Shown: piece by piece, positions 11,807 through 24,038 of the stretch | Position numbering within the stretch: position 1 is the first letter of the stretch | How the letters are laid out: each line of letters begins with the position of its first letter | The notes under the pieces: generated by a model | The model's database searches: none | What the model saw: only the letters and a program-made list of their open reading frames with translations | What the model was told of the DNA's origin: nothing | Translations under genes and position numbers: made by a program | Assembly (NCBI GenBank): GCA_965153455.1 | Contig: OZ234498.1 | Span: forward strand, 13,888,001-13,952,000 | DNA: 64,000 nt | Reading direction: 5' to 3' | DNA from: Sphagnum compactum | Lineage: Eukaryota > Bryophyta > Sphagnopsida > Sphagnales

Positions 11807-14324
11807 AACGAAATGAGGCAAAGTTGAAGAGCACCTAAAACACCACCAACAATTGAGCTTTCAATGAGCAAGAGGATTTCAAATAGGAACACAAACATGA
11901 ACATAAGCCAACAACAGGAGAGCTTCTTATGTGTTTAAAGTCATCAACCTTTTTACCCTTGAAATACTTGTTAATGTTCATTGATGTAGAGTGAATCAAG
12001 TAATAATCATTTTTATTTTTTAAGTAAGCATTTTTCTTCAAGTTATAGTTAAGTGTGTGTGCAACTTATACATCTTGTATATGTGACGTATTATTATTTT
12101 TCAAATACAAAGTTTCATCATAAGGGTTAGTTATGGACAAGGGTTGGTTATAAGGTAGGAAAATTAATTGCTCATCTGGTGATTTCTACCATAATCAATT
12201 GAAATCCTATTGTTAAGGAAGGCAATTTATTTGTTTTGTTTTGTCATGTTGACATTTTTCTACTACCACCATATTGATAAAGTTGGAAAGCCTTCAACAA
12301 GAGTAAAAACAATTGCATATTGAACAATTTTGTCATTGAAATTTTAGTATAAGCAATCAAGGCACGATAGGATTAGAAAACCTTTGATGAAAAGGGTTTT
12401 GTGCTAGCTGTTTCATAATTTTTAGACCTAAGGTGTTGGGAATATTGAATTTATTTTTTAAATTAAAAATTCAATATAAAGTTTAATTTTATTTTTATTA
12501 ATTGAATCTCAAACGTATGCTAGAGAAGTTATACCATTCAATATTCCATAATGCTAAAGAAAAAAGTTGCACAAGTAATTGATGCATGCAATGTGTTCAA
12601 ATTCTAGACCTTATTAACATGGTGATCACGCACTTGTATGTTAATACCAAATTGGTTTCAGAATTGCCCAACACCATCTTGTGATGTTTTCCAACAATTA
12701 TGAAGTACAAAATATATGGGAAAGTCAAAAATTCTGATGTGAATGACATTGGAAATTGTTTATGGTACCATTTTGTAGGTATTAATCTATGGATTTGTTA
12801 AAAAAAATCTTGACAATCAAACATTTTTTTGGTAACTTCAACAAATTTTCATAAATTGGCAAGTTAAGAAGGTTACAAATCCTAATAAATTTTGAAGTTT
12901 CAAAAGTTAAAAAGAGGTTTGAGGATTTATGATTTTAACCCTAATACAATATTGTTGGTTTTGGTCTTGATAATGCCTTCCTTCTAATATGCATTGCACT
13001 ATTGATCCATGCACTTGATATCACAACTCCTCTTATTGTTTGTCCATAGTTAGGCCCCTATTTTGAAACCAATAATGAAACCCTACGAACCATAAATTAA
13101 CCAAAGCACCCAAAAAACGGAAAAACAAGGATCAAAATGGAAGGACCCACATGCAAGAACACAAATGAACCACCTAAGAGGGCAAACCACAAGCGAACAT
13201 CAAGTTCCCAAACACCCTCCTATTGGGAGAAGGATATCAAATAATGAAAGGGGAGAACCTCTTAAAAGGAGGCTAGCCTCAACAAACCCTCACCAGCTGC
13301 AACAGCATGTCTCAAAATAAGATACCACATGCACACACTATAACACCACTAACACCCTCTACCTATAAAATGTGCACAAAACTGAAACAGGAGGACGGAT
13401 CTTATACTTTCTTACAGGTATAAGATTCCTCCCACCCCCCAGGAATAGGAGTAAAAACCTTCCCCCTCCTTTGATCTACATATATGTTCATGATAAATAA
13501 CACCTCATGCTTTACATTGGGTGAAGCCCACACATGAGGGAAAATGCAGGGCTGAACTCTGACTTCCACCTTACCCTAAGGCCTGTATTGTGAGAATGCC
13601 CCTACCCTGGGACTTTTACCCTACCTGTTAAGCCCTGGCAGCAGGGCATTACACGCAGACCTCATGCTCCTCACCCAGTTCACAGCTGTAATGAGGGCTT
13701 TACCCTATGTGCTACAATCTGTGACCACAGACAGACAGAGCTCCAGGTACACACAGGAATAACTCACAATCAAAATTCAAAGGAACTTTTGCAGACTTAT
13801 TTAAATGAGAAAGGTGGGCAGGATCCAGACCACAGATTCCTGGGTCATGCTCCACACTAGAGTCTGACACAGTAGCAGCTAGCTACAATCCAAAAGAGTC
13901 CCATTCTCAGTCTACAAGGCATGCATAAGATGCCTGCAAGCCCTCTCCTGAAAGGAACAATCATTTTCAAAAAAGACCCAAACTCAACAATGCAACACTT
14001 ACTACCACACTCAAACATGATTGAGATTGGATATATAAACAGTGAGACACCAAGCAAGATTGAAAAAAGAAAAATACAAACATGACATTTATGTCCATAA
14101 GAGACCATATGTTCAGCACATTCACTCCCATGAGATCCTTCACTCAGCATGTACACAATCACAGCACTTACTTAGGCTGTCCTGCAGTGACCTCTCCTAA
14201 CAACTCTACAATGACACACCATTTACAACATTCTTAGGGCATGAGCTGATTCCACTCTGAATTATCGGCAAATTCTCAGATGCTGCTATTAATTTTACAG
14301 GCTTCTTGCCACAAATGATCAACT
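11807..14324. other. Intergenic DNA downstream of the CBP1-like gene
   Basis: The segment 12220-12440 is another diverged relative of sequence next to copies A and C ('ttgttttgttttgtcatgttga', 'tattgaacaattttgtcattgaa'). From about 13.1 kb the base composition becomes balanced, and words such as 'gggctttaccct' and 'agccctggcagcagggcatta' appear, but no frame has recognisable protein content. The last few hundred bases before 14325 probably hold the 3' untranslated region of the minus-strand gene. A polyadenylation site could not be fixed. Confidence 0.4.
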
Positions 14325-15706
14325 CTAGATGGACACTGGAGAGTGATCAGGGGGATGGGTGAACCAGGGTGCAGGTTGGCCTTGATGTCGTAGCATCTGT
14401 GATGTCAAAGATTCAGGTAGCAGGCCAGAGTCATCCTTCATCTCCTCTTCCATGCTGTTGTTGAGTGGTTCTCCTGCCTCTGGGAGCACAAGTGGTTTGT
14501 CCACCCCATGGGGCAGCTTAGCAACTTTTGCCACCATTATTACATTGTCTATCAGCCCTGATACACCACCTGCATATGTGAATAAAACGAGTTCAATCAT
14601 GGCAGCATTGTCTCCAAGAAAAGCCATAAACATCAAACACCGATGCAAACATCGTTCACCAAAAACGAGGAAGAAAACCAGTTTACAGAAAGTTCTTCAG
14701 CTTCCTCTGCAACCCTACAAACTCAATGAGACCTTACATAACATCAAAACCAAATCAGAAACTTGCAAGGGCATCTCACCGCAACTCCACTGTTGAAGAT
14801 AGAAAATTTCTTAAAGTCTAAGAAAGTATGGTTAGTCATATGTGCATCTGCACAGTGTCAGCAACAAGGACAAGACGTTGTGAGACATTCCCCTGTTCAA
14901 GGTCTGCATCAGAAGGCCCCAGTAAGTGGTCTAACCTGACTGCCGCACCAAATTTTCAAAGCGCTCCAGAGGGCGGCATGCGGTTCCACGCTCATGGCTG
15001 GATGCAATGTTGCACTGAGTCTCATAAGCCTCCTGCACTTCACAAGCAAACCCCAAGTTACTTCCACCTCACAGAAAAAAAGGCTTCAAAAGTTGCTGCG
15101 CACTCCCTTCGCCCACTGCCAAAAACAAAGCACATGAAGGTACGACTAGCGGCTACAGGAGCATTATGCTACACAAATTCTTCCGCAAATATTGCAAAAC
15201 AACCTTGATGTTCTCGAACTCCGAAAGCGCCTCCCAACAACGATATCCCTCGTCACCTTCCAACACAATGCAACGATCTGCATCCCCGGTCAACAAACGA
15301 AAATAAATCGGAATCCACTAGGCAAACCTAGTAAACATTTGCACAACTTCGTCGCTCCTCCCAAAAAAACAACAGCAACAACTCCTTCCTTCTGCTTTTC
15401 GACATGAGAAGTCCGAGAAATAGTACCAGATAAAGCCTGCTCCGCCTTTTCGAGAAGAGAAGGCTCCCTCATTAGCCGGCTGATACGACTCCGGCTGAAG
15501 GGCTCCATCTTCGGCGGCAAACTGTTATGATGTGCACCAGCACCACCTTCAGAAGACTTGCCAGGTGAAAGCACCGCCGTACAAGACACCAGTGCCGGTC
15601 TGGAACTCATCTTGCTCCCCGGCAACACAGGACTACTATTGGACTGAACCTGCGGTGAAACCACATGCAATGGAAGAGGTATAATCGGCGCCATCGCTAC
15701 AACCAT
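14325..15706 (-). CDS. CBP1: CCG-binding protein 1 / MEE14-like protein, four exons
   Basis: Exons on the minus strand are 15706-15427, 15277-15204, 15032-14936 and 14569-14325. All introns are GT-AG, phases agree, and the product is 231 aa. The N-terminus (MVVAMAPIIPLPL..., Ser/Pro-rich) resembles a plastid transit peptide. Family landmarks follow: EPFSRSR...REPSLLEKAEQALS just before residue 93, LEGDEGYRCWEA in exon 2 (about 94-118), the GGVSGLID motif at the exon 3/4 junction (about 151), and the C-terminal PAWY-like block 'PAPWFTHPPDH'. I chose the ATG at 15706 because the frame upstream holds no other ATG. In Arabidopsis the homologue CBP1/MEE14 binds the central-cell regulator CCG and Mediator/Pol II components and affects pollen-tube guidance. 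A role here is only inferred. The tail after PPDH (SPVSI) differs from the HETD ending I recall in seed plants. The family name rests on recognising the motifs. Confidence 0.75.
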
Positions 15707-16010
15707 ATCTCTCTCTGTCCCTCCCTCTCTTTCCCGCTTGTCTCTTCCCTGCACTTCAGCAAGAAACACTGCTACACCATCAAAACAGAAGACAAGTTCG
15801 TGAATGCAAGTCCGTCAACAGCGCGAGAGCAGAAACGGGCGAGAACAATCCCGAGAACAGCAATCGACGACAAAAGACGAAGAGAAGAGAGACGAAGACG
15901 AAGAAGCCAAGGCGAAGAGACGAAGACGAAGAGAAGAAGGCGGGCGGGCGGGCGGGCGGGCGGGCAATGGAAATTTTACAGAAGGACAAGCAAAAAGAAC
16001 AGTACTAGAG
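15707..16010 (-). promoter_or_regulatory. Leader and promoter region of the CBP1-like gene
   Basis: On the minus strand this stretch is pyrimidine-rich (TCTTC, CTCT), as plant leaders often are, and CpG-rich compared with the AT-rich flanks. A (CGGG)n tract at 15941-15965 on the plus strand could form a G-quadruplex on the template strand of the gene. No TATA box can be chosen with confidence. Confidence 0.5.
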
Positions 16011-16179
16011 AAGACCAAAAAAGAAGAGAGCAAAATAGTACTCTAGTAAAGGGGCAGTTTCCAAAAATTAGCAGAATTAGCCAGATTTACACTACAAAAA
16101 CAAAGAAATTCCCAAAAACAATTTCGAACAAACCACAAAATTAATCCCAAAAAGAAAAAAGAAAAAAGAAACACTAAAC

Positions 16180-16380
16180 CATAGTACCTTGGGAACTTCA
16201 ACACTAATTATATTAATTGTAAAAATGCTGAAATTTTCAATAAAATTTTCCAAAAGAAAAAACAATTGCAAAGGAAAATAGAGTATCTTTTGAAATTATT
16301 GAAGAATATTGTATTTCCCGACAAGGGAATCTTGAAAATTAATTAACTAATTTACAGACATGTGTTGAACAAATTTTCGA
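16180..16380 (-). repeat. Dispersed repeat, copy B
   Basis: It aligns with copy D (58733-58907) in the same direction. The shared order is 'taccttggg.aacttc', 'aacactaattatatta', 'aatgctgaaattttc', 'gaatattgtatttcccg', 'aatcttgaaaattaatt' and 'gtgttgaac'. It aligns in reverse with copies A and C. It starts within about 170 bp of the CBP1-like leader. Confidence 0.65.
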
Positions 16381-17309
16381 CCCTCGAAATTATTTTAAAG
16401 AATATTATGTCATGAATTCCCTATTTTTTTTGAGGAATTCATTGGGCCAATTTTTATTTCGAGAAATTAATTTATTTTTTACTGCAAGGAAATTGATTTG
16501 TCACATTTCAACGCAGTTTTCAGTTTGGGGGGAAATTGTTTTTTGTTTTGGGGCAGGATTTTTTGGGGCTGGTCTATTTACCGTTTGGACAGTTTTTCAC
16601 AAATATGTCGACAAAAATTAATAGTAGATCTTTTTTGGGATGGTCACTAATAATGTTACCCACATCCAGTATTTATTTTTTTAATAAAAAATTTCATATC
16701 GAAAATTTGGCAAATTTAACCCAAAATTGATATTTTATAATTGAATTGTTGGAAAAAATTTAATGGATTTAAAATTAATTTATGGATAGTTTTTTTCGAT
16801 TGAAACTCATTTCAATAATAATATTTCATTGGTCACTTTCTAAGTTATTACCATGATTATTAATTATTATTACCCAGTAATTGTTTACAAGTTTTGCTTT
16901 GATGAAACTGTTGTATAATGCTTATCAATTTTACATCACCCTTTCTTTGGGTCGTCATCCATCACATCCTAAATTATCAGAGATAGATAGTCGCTTCTTG
17001 GATGAATTAAGTTTGAATGTGATCTGCTTCATCATTGGTGAAGCGTGTGGTCCCTGCATACCGCCAAGAGCCCCCAGATATTTTCAAAAGCAATCCAGAT
17101 AATTGCAAGGGGTAGGTAAGTAGGTAGGTAGGTAGGTAGGTAGGTATTAATTAGGTACCTTGTGACCAGAGCTTATATGAGTCAGCTATTCAGTGACTCT
17201 CATGTGCCCTTTTTTCTTTTTCTTTTTCATTTTTTTCTTTCTTGGCAGCTTTTGTACCTTGTGCCAAAAACACATTCTGGCAAGAATGCACTTGTGAATA
17301 AATAAATAA
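16381..17309. other. AT-rich intergenic DNA with microsatellites
   Basis: No gene is visible. A (GGTA)n tract lies at 17107-17146 and an (AAAT)n tract at 17297-17318. The open frames between them contain no recognisable protein features. Confidence 0.5.
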
Positions 17310-17820
17310 ATAAATAAAGAAGTACTCCCAGTTTATAATGGGGGTAGGTATTAGCCCAGGCCAAAATCTTCTGGAATCTTCTATTTTGGGCAGCCTCAAT
17401 AGTTTCAACTATTTTTTTTTTTTTTTTGTGATGGGCCAGTCAGATTGGCTCATTGCAACAAAAAAAAAAAAGTTGGACTTGTGAGGCACCCCCAACTAAT
17501 TAATACGAAACAGAATAAGTACCCCCAGTTGTACAGGTGTTCTTTGAAAGGGGGGGGGGGAGGATTTTTTTTTCATTTTTCCCTGGTTCCCAATGGTGTT
17601 CCCCAACGTGTTCTCTATATCACCTCCTCACTTTTATCCCATATAGCTGGGCCAAAGCATAAGAACTCTTCTACACTTCAAAATAAAACCTTCTACTTTG
17701 GGGAACCTCCATAGTTTCATTTTATTTTGAGTAAAGTGATGGGCCAATCTAATTGGCTTGTTGCCAAAAAAAAACATTGAACTTGGGAGGCACCTCATCT
17801 AATTAATAGGAGAGGTGAAA
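17310..17820. repeat. Diverged tandem duplication
   Basis: The first copy (17310-17515) and second copy (17518-17820) share 'agtactcccag/agtacccccag', 'cttctattttggg..gcctc', 'atagtttca', 'gtgatgggcca.tc' and 'cttgtgaggcacc..ctaattaat'. The second copy carries an extra block of about 110 bp that includes a run of Gs near 17550. Confidence 0.6.
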
Positions 17821-19924
17821 TCAGGCCCCACTTCAGCCTAGAAACTGAGGCCAAAAAAATAATTGAGATTAATAACCATGAGAAACTTGAGCACTTCTTG
17901 GCCCATTGTTTGGCCCCAAGTTATTAATAAACATATCATTTGTTTGGGATTTTAAAAAATTTAAAATTGAAGGAAAAAGTTATATGATGATGTGGCGTGT
18001 TATTCCACATCATATTAACTTGGGACATTGTATATCCATGTCATAATTTTTAATTAAAAATTATCTAGTGCAACATGTGACTATCCAAAATGACTAAAAA
18101 ATATTTCATTAAAAACTACAGAATCAACTAGTCCTTTTTGACCAAAACTATACAAGTTACATATTAATCAATTTTTTCATATTTCACTAAAAACCTAATG
18201 AATTTAGATTGTGGAAAAATATAAGATTTTTGCTTGTGTAAGTTAGCCAACCAAATTAATATGCCGATTTGACTAAACATGGCCATTTAGTGATTTAGGC
18301 ATTTTAATGGACCATTAAAAAAATTTGTCCCTTTTGACTAGATGTATGACATAACATTTGGTCAAAATTGTCATTTTAATCAAAAGAACCAACAAAAGGA
18401 ACCATGTGTCTTTCATGCCCCATGCCCTTAGTCAAAATGAACATCCTTTTGGTTAATGCAAACACTTTAATCAAGTTGAACCTTTTGAAAAGTTGTGATT
18501 TCTTGTAATGGTATTTACAACACTTTGTCTTTTTTTTCAAACTTACATTAGTTCTTCATTTTGTTTTTCAAATTTTAAATAGAGGAGTCTACACATGTAG
18601 GTAACTCATAAGGACCAAAATTTCAAAACATTATAGGAAAATTAGAAAATAATATGGTCATGTGATCACATAGGGCTTTTCCAATGTGTTTGTGATGTTT
18701 TGTCCCCTTTTTAGAGTTGTATTAGTTTTTTTTCAAAATTTTAAATTGAAGAAGTCAACACATGTAAGTAACTATTAGGGGCCAAATTTTGTGAGCATGT
18801 TACAGAAAATAAGAAAAAAGGTCACATGACCATACATGGGTTTTTCAATGTGTTTGTGGCATGGTCTTCCCCTTGATTTTGTCATCACCTTGCACCCAAA
18901 ACAAAAACCTTCCCTTCCTATTGTTGCCCCATTCCATTATAACAAAAAAAGGTGGTTGCAAGGTAAGGTGGCTCATTTTTAGTAGACTCTCCACTCCGTA
19001 AATTCCTTATGGTAATGTTAAAATGACATTTATTTTGATATCATTAATTGAATGGGCAACTCCATGGTGGTTAATGAACTAAAATGTCCATATGAAAAAT
19101 AACCATTGTAAACAATTTTTCAATGTACATGTTAAGAAAATAAAAATTGAAATCCACCCAAAAAAATTTATGATATGGATTTATAAAAATATGGCTCATT
19201 TTAGGCCATTCAAAAGTCCATAATTTGTTTTTGGTTAAATTTCTTCTAACAATGTTTTTTGCACATATGTTCTTTTTGTTTTAACATACCATACATTAGG
19301 TCCCTATAAGATATCCCAAATGAAAGTCATATACAAAAATGCATGTATATAAAGGCATGAACAACACTCCATATTTTTCAACTTCAAAAGCACATTACTA
19401 TATATTTGGTGTAAATATATGCAATTGTTTTTTATAAATGTCTTTGTCAAGTTGACAATTTAAATCTAGCCGCAAATTTGAAAAATTATTGTCTTTATGG
19501 CATGTTAATAACATGTAATTGCATGCCACTCTACTAAAAATTGGATTACAACGCAAAAAGTGAACCACCCTACCTTGCAACCACCCGAAAAGAAATGAAA
19601 AAAATGAAAAAAAAAACATGTCCTTCTCCCCTTTTAAAAAAAAACCAACATAAAAGAAAGAAAGAAAATGGTCCTTCCCCCATTCCCTTTCCCATTGGCC
19701 CCATACCCAAAAAAATAAAAAAAATAAAAAACCCCCATAAATAAAGACCCTTGTGCTCCCCCTCTTCCCTTTACACCCCTCTTAGAAAAAAGACAATAAT
19801 TAACACATGTAATAAATATAGTCTTTTATACTTGGGAACAAAAGAAACCTATTCTGATGTCTCAAACAAACTTAGCAATTTTTCTTTCTTGTTTGCCCCA
19901 AAAGGATGACAACAAGGTTCTTTT
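17821..19924. other. AT-rich intergenic DNA with one tandem duplication
   Basis: The segment 18545-18705 is repeated at 18711-18880 with an offset of 166 bp, judged from 'ttttaaat' followed by 'gaggagtc/gaagaagtc', 'acacatgta' and the later 'tcaatgtgtttgtg'. The remainder shows no gene. The C- and A-rich stretch 19600-19790 is low complexity. Confidence 0.55.
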
Positions 19925-20269
19925 CAATGTTGGGCGGTTTTCAAATGATCACATGGTTCTCAGCCTGGTTTTCACAATGAGAACCAGTTGGCATCATTAC
20001 ATGTGAGAATTGGTCTGAGGTTTTCACATGAATGAAAATTGGTCATGAAAACCATTTTTCTTTTTAAAAAAAATTGAAAACTAGATAGGTTTTTTCATAG
20101 AACCTACATTCGATTTTCAAGGTCATATGGGAAATTGGGGTTCCTAAATATCAGTCTTCAACTAGGGAGGTGGAGGCATTTTTTAGGGTTAAGTTTAGGG
20201 GAATAATTATAAAAGAACATGAACTTTGTTCTTTTCAACTTTGTTAGTTGTTTTTGCTCTTCTCATATT

Positions 20270-20660
20270 GTTTGTGTTTTGTGCTCATCACATGTTGGTG
20301 TTGCTACTTCCTTTCTTGGTGTTGATGCTTCCCTTCTTGGTGTTGTTGTTTCCCACATTGGTGCCATTGTTTTTTTTTGGGTTGGTGTTACCACTCCGTA
20401 ATGTTGTAATTGCTTCCTATGTTTATGTTGTTGCTTCCTACGTTTGTGTTGTTGCTTCCCACATTGGTGCTATTGTTTCACATTGGTGTTGTTGCTCACT
20501 TTGTTGGTGGTGGTAATTTTTGGGTTGGTGTTGTTATTTCACATTAATCTTACTATGTGTTGGGTTAGTGCTACTACTTTTCAAGTTGGTACTGCTATTT
20601 TGCATTAGTGCTACTACTATTGTTTTACGTTGGTGTTGTTCTCACATTGGTACTGTCACT
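20270..20660 (+). repeat. Minisatellite of 'ttggtgttgttgcttcc' units
   Basis: Imperfect units of roughly 18-27 bp built on 'ttggtgttgttgcttccca' follow one another, and a short echo appears at 21290-21330. The hydrophobic open frames across it, rich in Val, Leu and Ala, are produced by the repeat and are not evidence of a membrane protein. Confidence 0.7.
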
Positions 20661-22447
20661 TTTAGATGCCTTCTGGCCTAGACCTCGTTGTTGTTATTAT
20701 AAATTGGTATGCGCAAATTCTACTTAGATTTGCTCTTTGCTTATTAGCAAACAATATAAATTATACACACAATAGCCCTGAAATCACATACAATATGTTG
20801 TTTTAAACCATTCAAGTCAATTTGTAGATTGTATTCACACATTATCATCATTATTGTTATTGTTCCATTATTTCCCAGATTTTGATTATTCTTGATAATC
20901 AAAATTTGTTGATCAAATTTTAATTATTATAGTTAAAAAATAACAAATTCATAATGTATTCATTGTTTCCTCATCAATATACTATTATGTTTTTTATTCA
21001 AAATTGAACATATCAAACATCTATAATATACAAATTTAGAAATTAGAAATGAAAAATAGGAAAATCTTTAGTTCACGACCCAACAAAACTCTAAACTACA
21101 TATTGTGTCTCTATTACCTTATTCAACAACTCTCTAAGTTTATATGTGTGTAAAAAAAAATCCCCTCACCTTCGTCACAATCAATATCTAAATCCTTAAT
21201 CCTTTCCCTTCTAAAGTAATTTGAAAATTAAAACTAATCAAATGTCTTAATCTAATCTTGTTAAATTTCTACCGTTCACTTAGTAACAATCACATTGGTG
21301 ATATTGTTCGCATTGGTGTTGCTTTTGTTTCCTTACTTAGTTTGGTATTCCCCCCACTCTTGCCATGTGCAGGTCGAAGCTTGGAGCACCAGACCAATCC
21401 ATAGACTTAATGCGAGTTTTTTTCTTCTTCATTTTTTTTTGTTTTTTTTAAAATTTAGTTTTGCTAATGTTTTTATTTTATTTTATTTTATTTGTTGTCT
21501 TTTTTGCAAGATTTTCATGTACTTTCATGTTCCTATACATTTCATTACAATTTTTATCTTGTTTGTAAATGTTTAGGAAGTGGATTTAACCTTGTAAGTG
21601 CCGATTTTGATAGATCATATAATTATTTAATTTTTTTCATTACTCATCTAGGTAGTAATTTGTAACTTCAAACTAAACATGGAATAGTCCTCTGAAAATG
21701 AAAATAAATGTGTGATATATTCATGAATGAAGTAAGGATGGAAGATGAACCTTTGCAAGAACTTGAAAAAAAATGCAAGTGTCCAAACAAAAGGAAATAA
21801 AAATCCAAAAAAACTGAAAAAAAAAAAGAATTTTTTTTTGAGAAAGTTACATGCACAAAGATTATTTTGGAAACCAAATAGTAGAATTGTATTATCTTAG
21901 GCATTTCATTGTGTTAATGATAATAAAAAAATTGATTTAATAGCTCTTCAAGTCATGTGTTGTACGTAGTCTTTGCTGTAATAATTTGGTTTTGAGTTTA
22001 AACTCAAGCAAGAAGATTAATCATATATAGCATAACTAATGGAATTATTGCATTGAAAAAAATGTAAATGTACACCATTATAATATATATATTTTGAAGA
22101 AGTGAACATTCCTTAGAGAAAAAATGAAAGAAAACATTGAAAAAAGAGATCAAATATGGCTTATAGTTCCATATCCAATTTTTTTGTTGCAAAGAAACCT
22201 TTCAAGAAATATGTCTATAAGAATTTTTTTTTTTGGAGGATCTAGGCCTTTTAATTGTAAAAAATCATCTTCCTTTGTAATTTGTGAAACATATTTGGTT
22301 GAAACGATTTAATATGCATTTAAAGGTTCAAGAATTGTTTTTCCTTCTAGAAATTTTTTTTTCATGAATTATTGCCCGGTTTGGTGAAAAAAACTAAACA
22401 ATTATGTGTTTTGCTAACTTTAACAAAATGTCATTCTATAATTACAA

Positions 22448-23677
22448 GCTTTGATTTGTGTATGTCGAAAGGTGGACATGATATCTTTGCATTGATGATC
22501 AATTTTTTAAAGGCTGATTGGTAGCCAAAGCACATTACCCTTGGTCTTTTTGAGGCAATAAATATTAATGGATAAACCTTGGCCAGAAATTTGACATAAC
22601 TGTTGGACACTTAAAATGAACTAAAGATGGAAATCGTTACTTATGTTAAGGATGAAGGATCTAATCTAAGCACTATGATTGCAACCCTCAAATCAATTGT
22701 AAGTCAGGATGTGTTGGGTTTGGAAGAAAGTTTTCAGGGAACTTGTTTTGGACATGCATTTTTCAAAGTGTGCCAATGTTGTTGATTCTTTTGGCCATGT
22801 TGTATATGTTTGTATTCTAAACTAGTCTAATGGTCATTGGTTAAACGTTGTCATATCCATGAGTTTAAAATTCAAGGATGAAATTGATTTTGCAACCTTT
22901 GACAACTTAGTGAAAAAAGATGCAAATGTTGTTTTTGATTTATCATGTTTGGCTTTCAACATAAAGAAGGAAGTTGTTGGGGTTTTGGATTCTTTTCTTT
23001 TTAAAAAAAAGAAATATGAAAAAAAATCCCATAATATGTTTTCTTTGATGTTGGACCCTAAGTTAAAAACCTTTCATCTTGTGTCCTCATTTATTGGTCG
23101 GGAATAGGGAAAGGCTATTCTTGAAAAATATAATAAAAAATCTTTGTTTCCTATGTTTTTTAAGTGTCATTATTCTTTGCATTGTTTGGTTGAATTTGAA
23201 AGGGGTGTTGTTGATCAAGACGTTGAAAATGACAACAATTTGGATATATTTGAAATGGTAGCCAACATAATTGGACCTGCAATGGAACTGATCAAAAGAG
23301 AGCTTTTAATTTTCAAGTGTAATAAAGTGGATGTCAAAAAAATCAACTATCCATGTCAATGGTGAGAAAACCATGAGAGTATGTTTCCAATAATTGGTTT
23401 CACTGTTAGAAAAATCTTGGAAATAGTTAGATCCCAAATTGAAATAGAAAGGGTTTTTTCTTTCGTTGGAATCTTCACTAGCATTAGGAGATGTCATTTA
23501 CAATTATAAATTTTGGATAAATTGATCTTTGTCAACAAAAAATAGCCTAATGATCTTAGGATAGGTTGTAAAGCTCCTTTTAGCTTGATAGATTTAATTG
23601 AGAATGATGTAGATTTAGAGGAGGGCTTAGAGGAGTTTAAAGGAGCTTTTCAAAGGGATGAAGTTATGGAGTTTTAA
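22448..23677 (+). pseudogene. hAT transposase pseudogene
   Basis: Conceptual reading needs several frame changes and passes in-frame stops, for example the TAG at 23105 and another near 23543. The pieces still line up as a hAT transposase: a 'SKGGHDIFALMI' segment near 22465, 'YVKDEGSNL' near 22650, and the C-terminal dimerisation region near 23390-23520 with 'GFTVRKILEIVRSQIEIERV' followed by 'RRCHLQ'. The end reads through 'GLEEFKGAF' to a TAA at 23677. This is the BED/ribonuclease-H-like transposase family. It cannot make a working enzyme as it stands. Confidence 0.85.
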
Positions 23678-24038
23678 ATTTAGAATTAAAAAAAAATTAC
23701 AACTTACAAGTTTTCATCTATTTTTTTAATTATTTTTAAAATTTAAAAATAATCATTTTAATTAATAAAGTAAGTAAATTATTAATCAATGAATGCTTAA
23801 ATTTCATTTCAATTAGTGAAAATTTTAATGATTGGGTTGTGAAAACCAGATGTGAAAATTGACTAATATTGTATATGTAAAGAGCTGCCTTATTTGAAAT
23901 CTAAGTGGGTTTGAGAAAATAAAAAAAATTGACACCTTGATCAGTTCTCACTAGCCCATATATATATATATATATGTATATATGAAAATCAATTAGGTTT
24001 TCATAGCATGATGTAAGAACTAGAACTGCCCAAAACTA

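Larger units (their letters stand above)
19925..24038 (+). mobile_element. Decayed hAT-superfamily DNA transposon
   Basis: The left end reads 'caatgttgggcggt' at 19925 and the right end, reverse-complemented, reads 'tagttttgggcagtt' from 24038. Both match the terminal sequence CAGTGTTGGGCAGT of the smaller element at 30681-31512. The segment contains the remains of a hAT transposase (22448-23677) in the orientation expected between these ends. A duplicated 8-bp target cannot be seen, and the left half carries a (T/G)-rich minisatellite, so the exact limits are uncertain. Confidence 0.6.

Noticed and set aside
15780-16046. Arg/Lys/Glu-rich and Pro/Ser-rich frames on both strands
   Set aside because: Both come from the GAAGAC and CGGG repeats in the leader of the CBP1-like gene.
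20219-20516. Hydrophobic Val/Leu-rich frames resembling membrane segments
   Set aside because: They arise from the 'ttggtgttgttgc' minisatellite.
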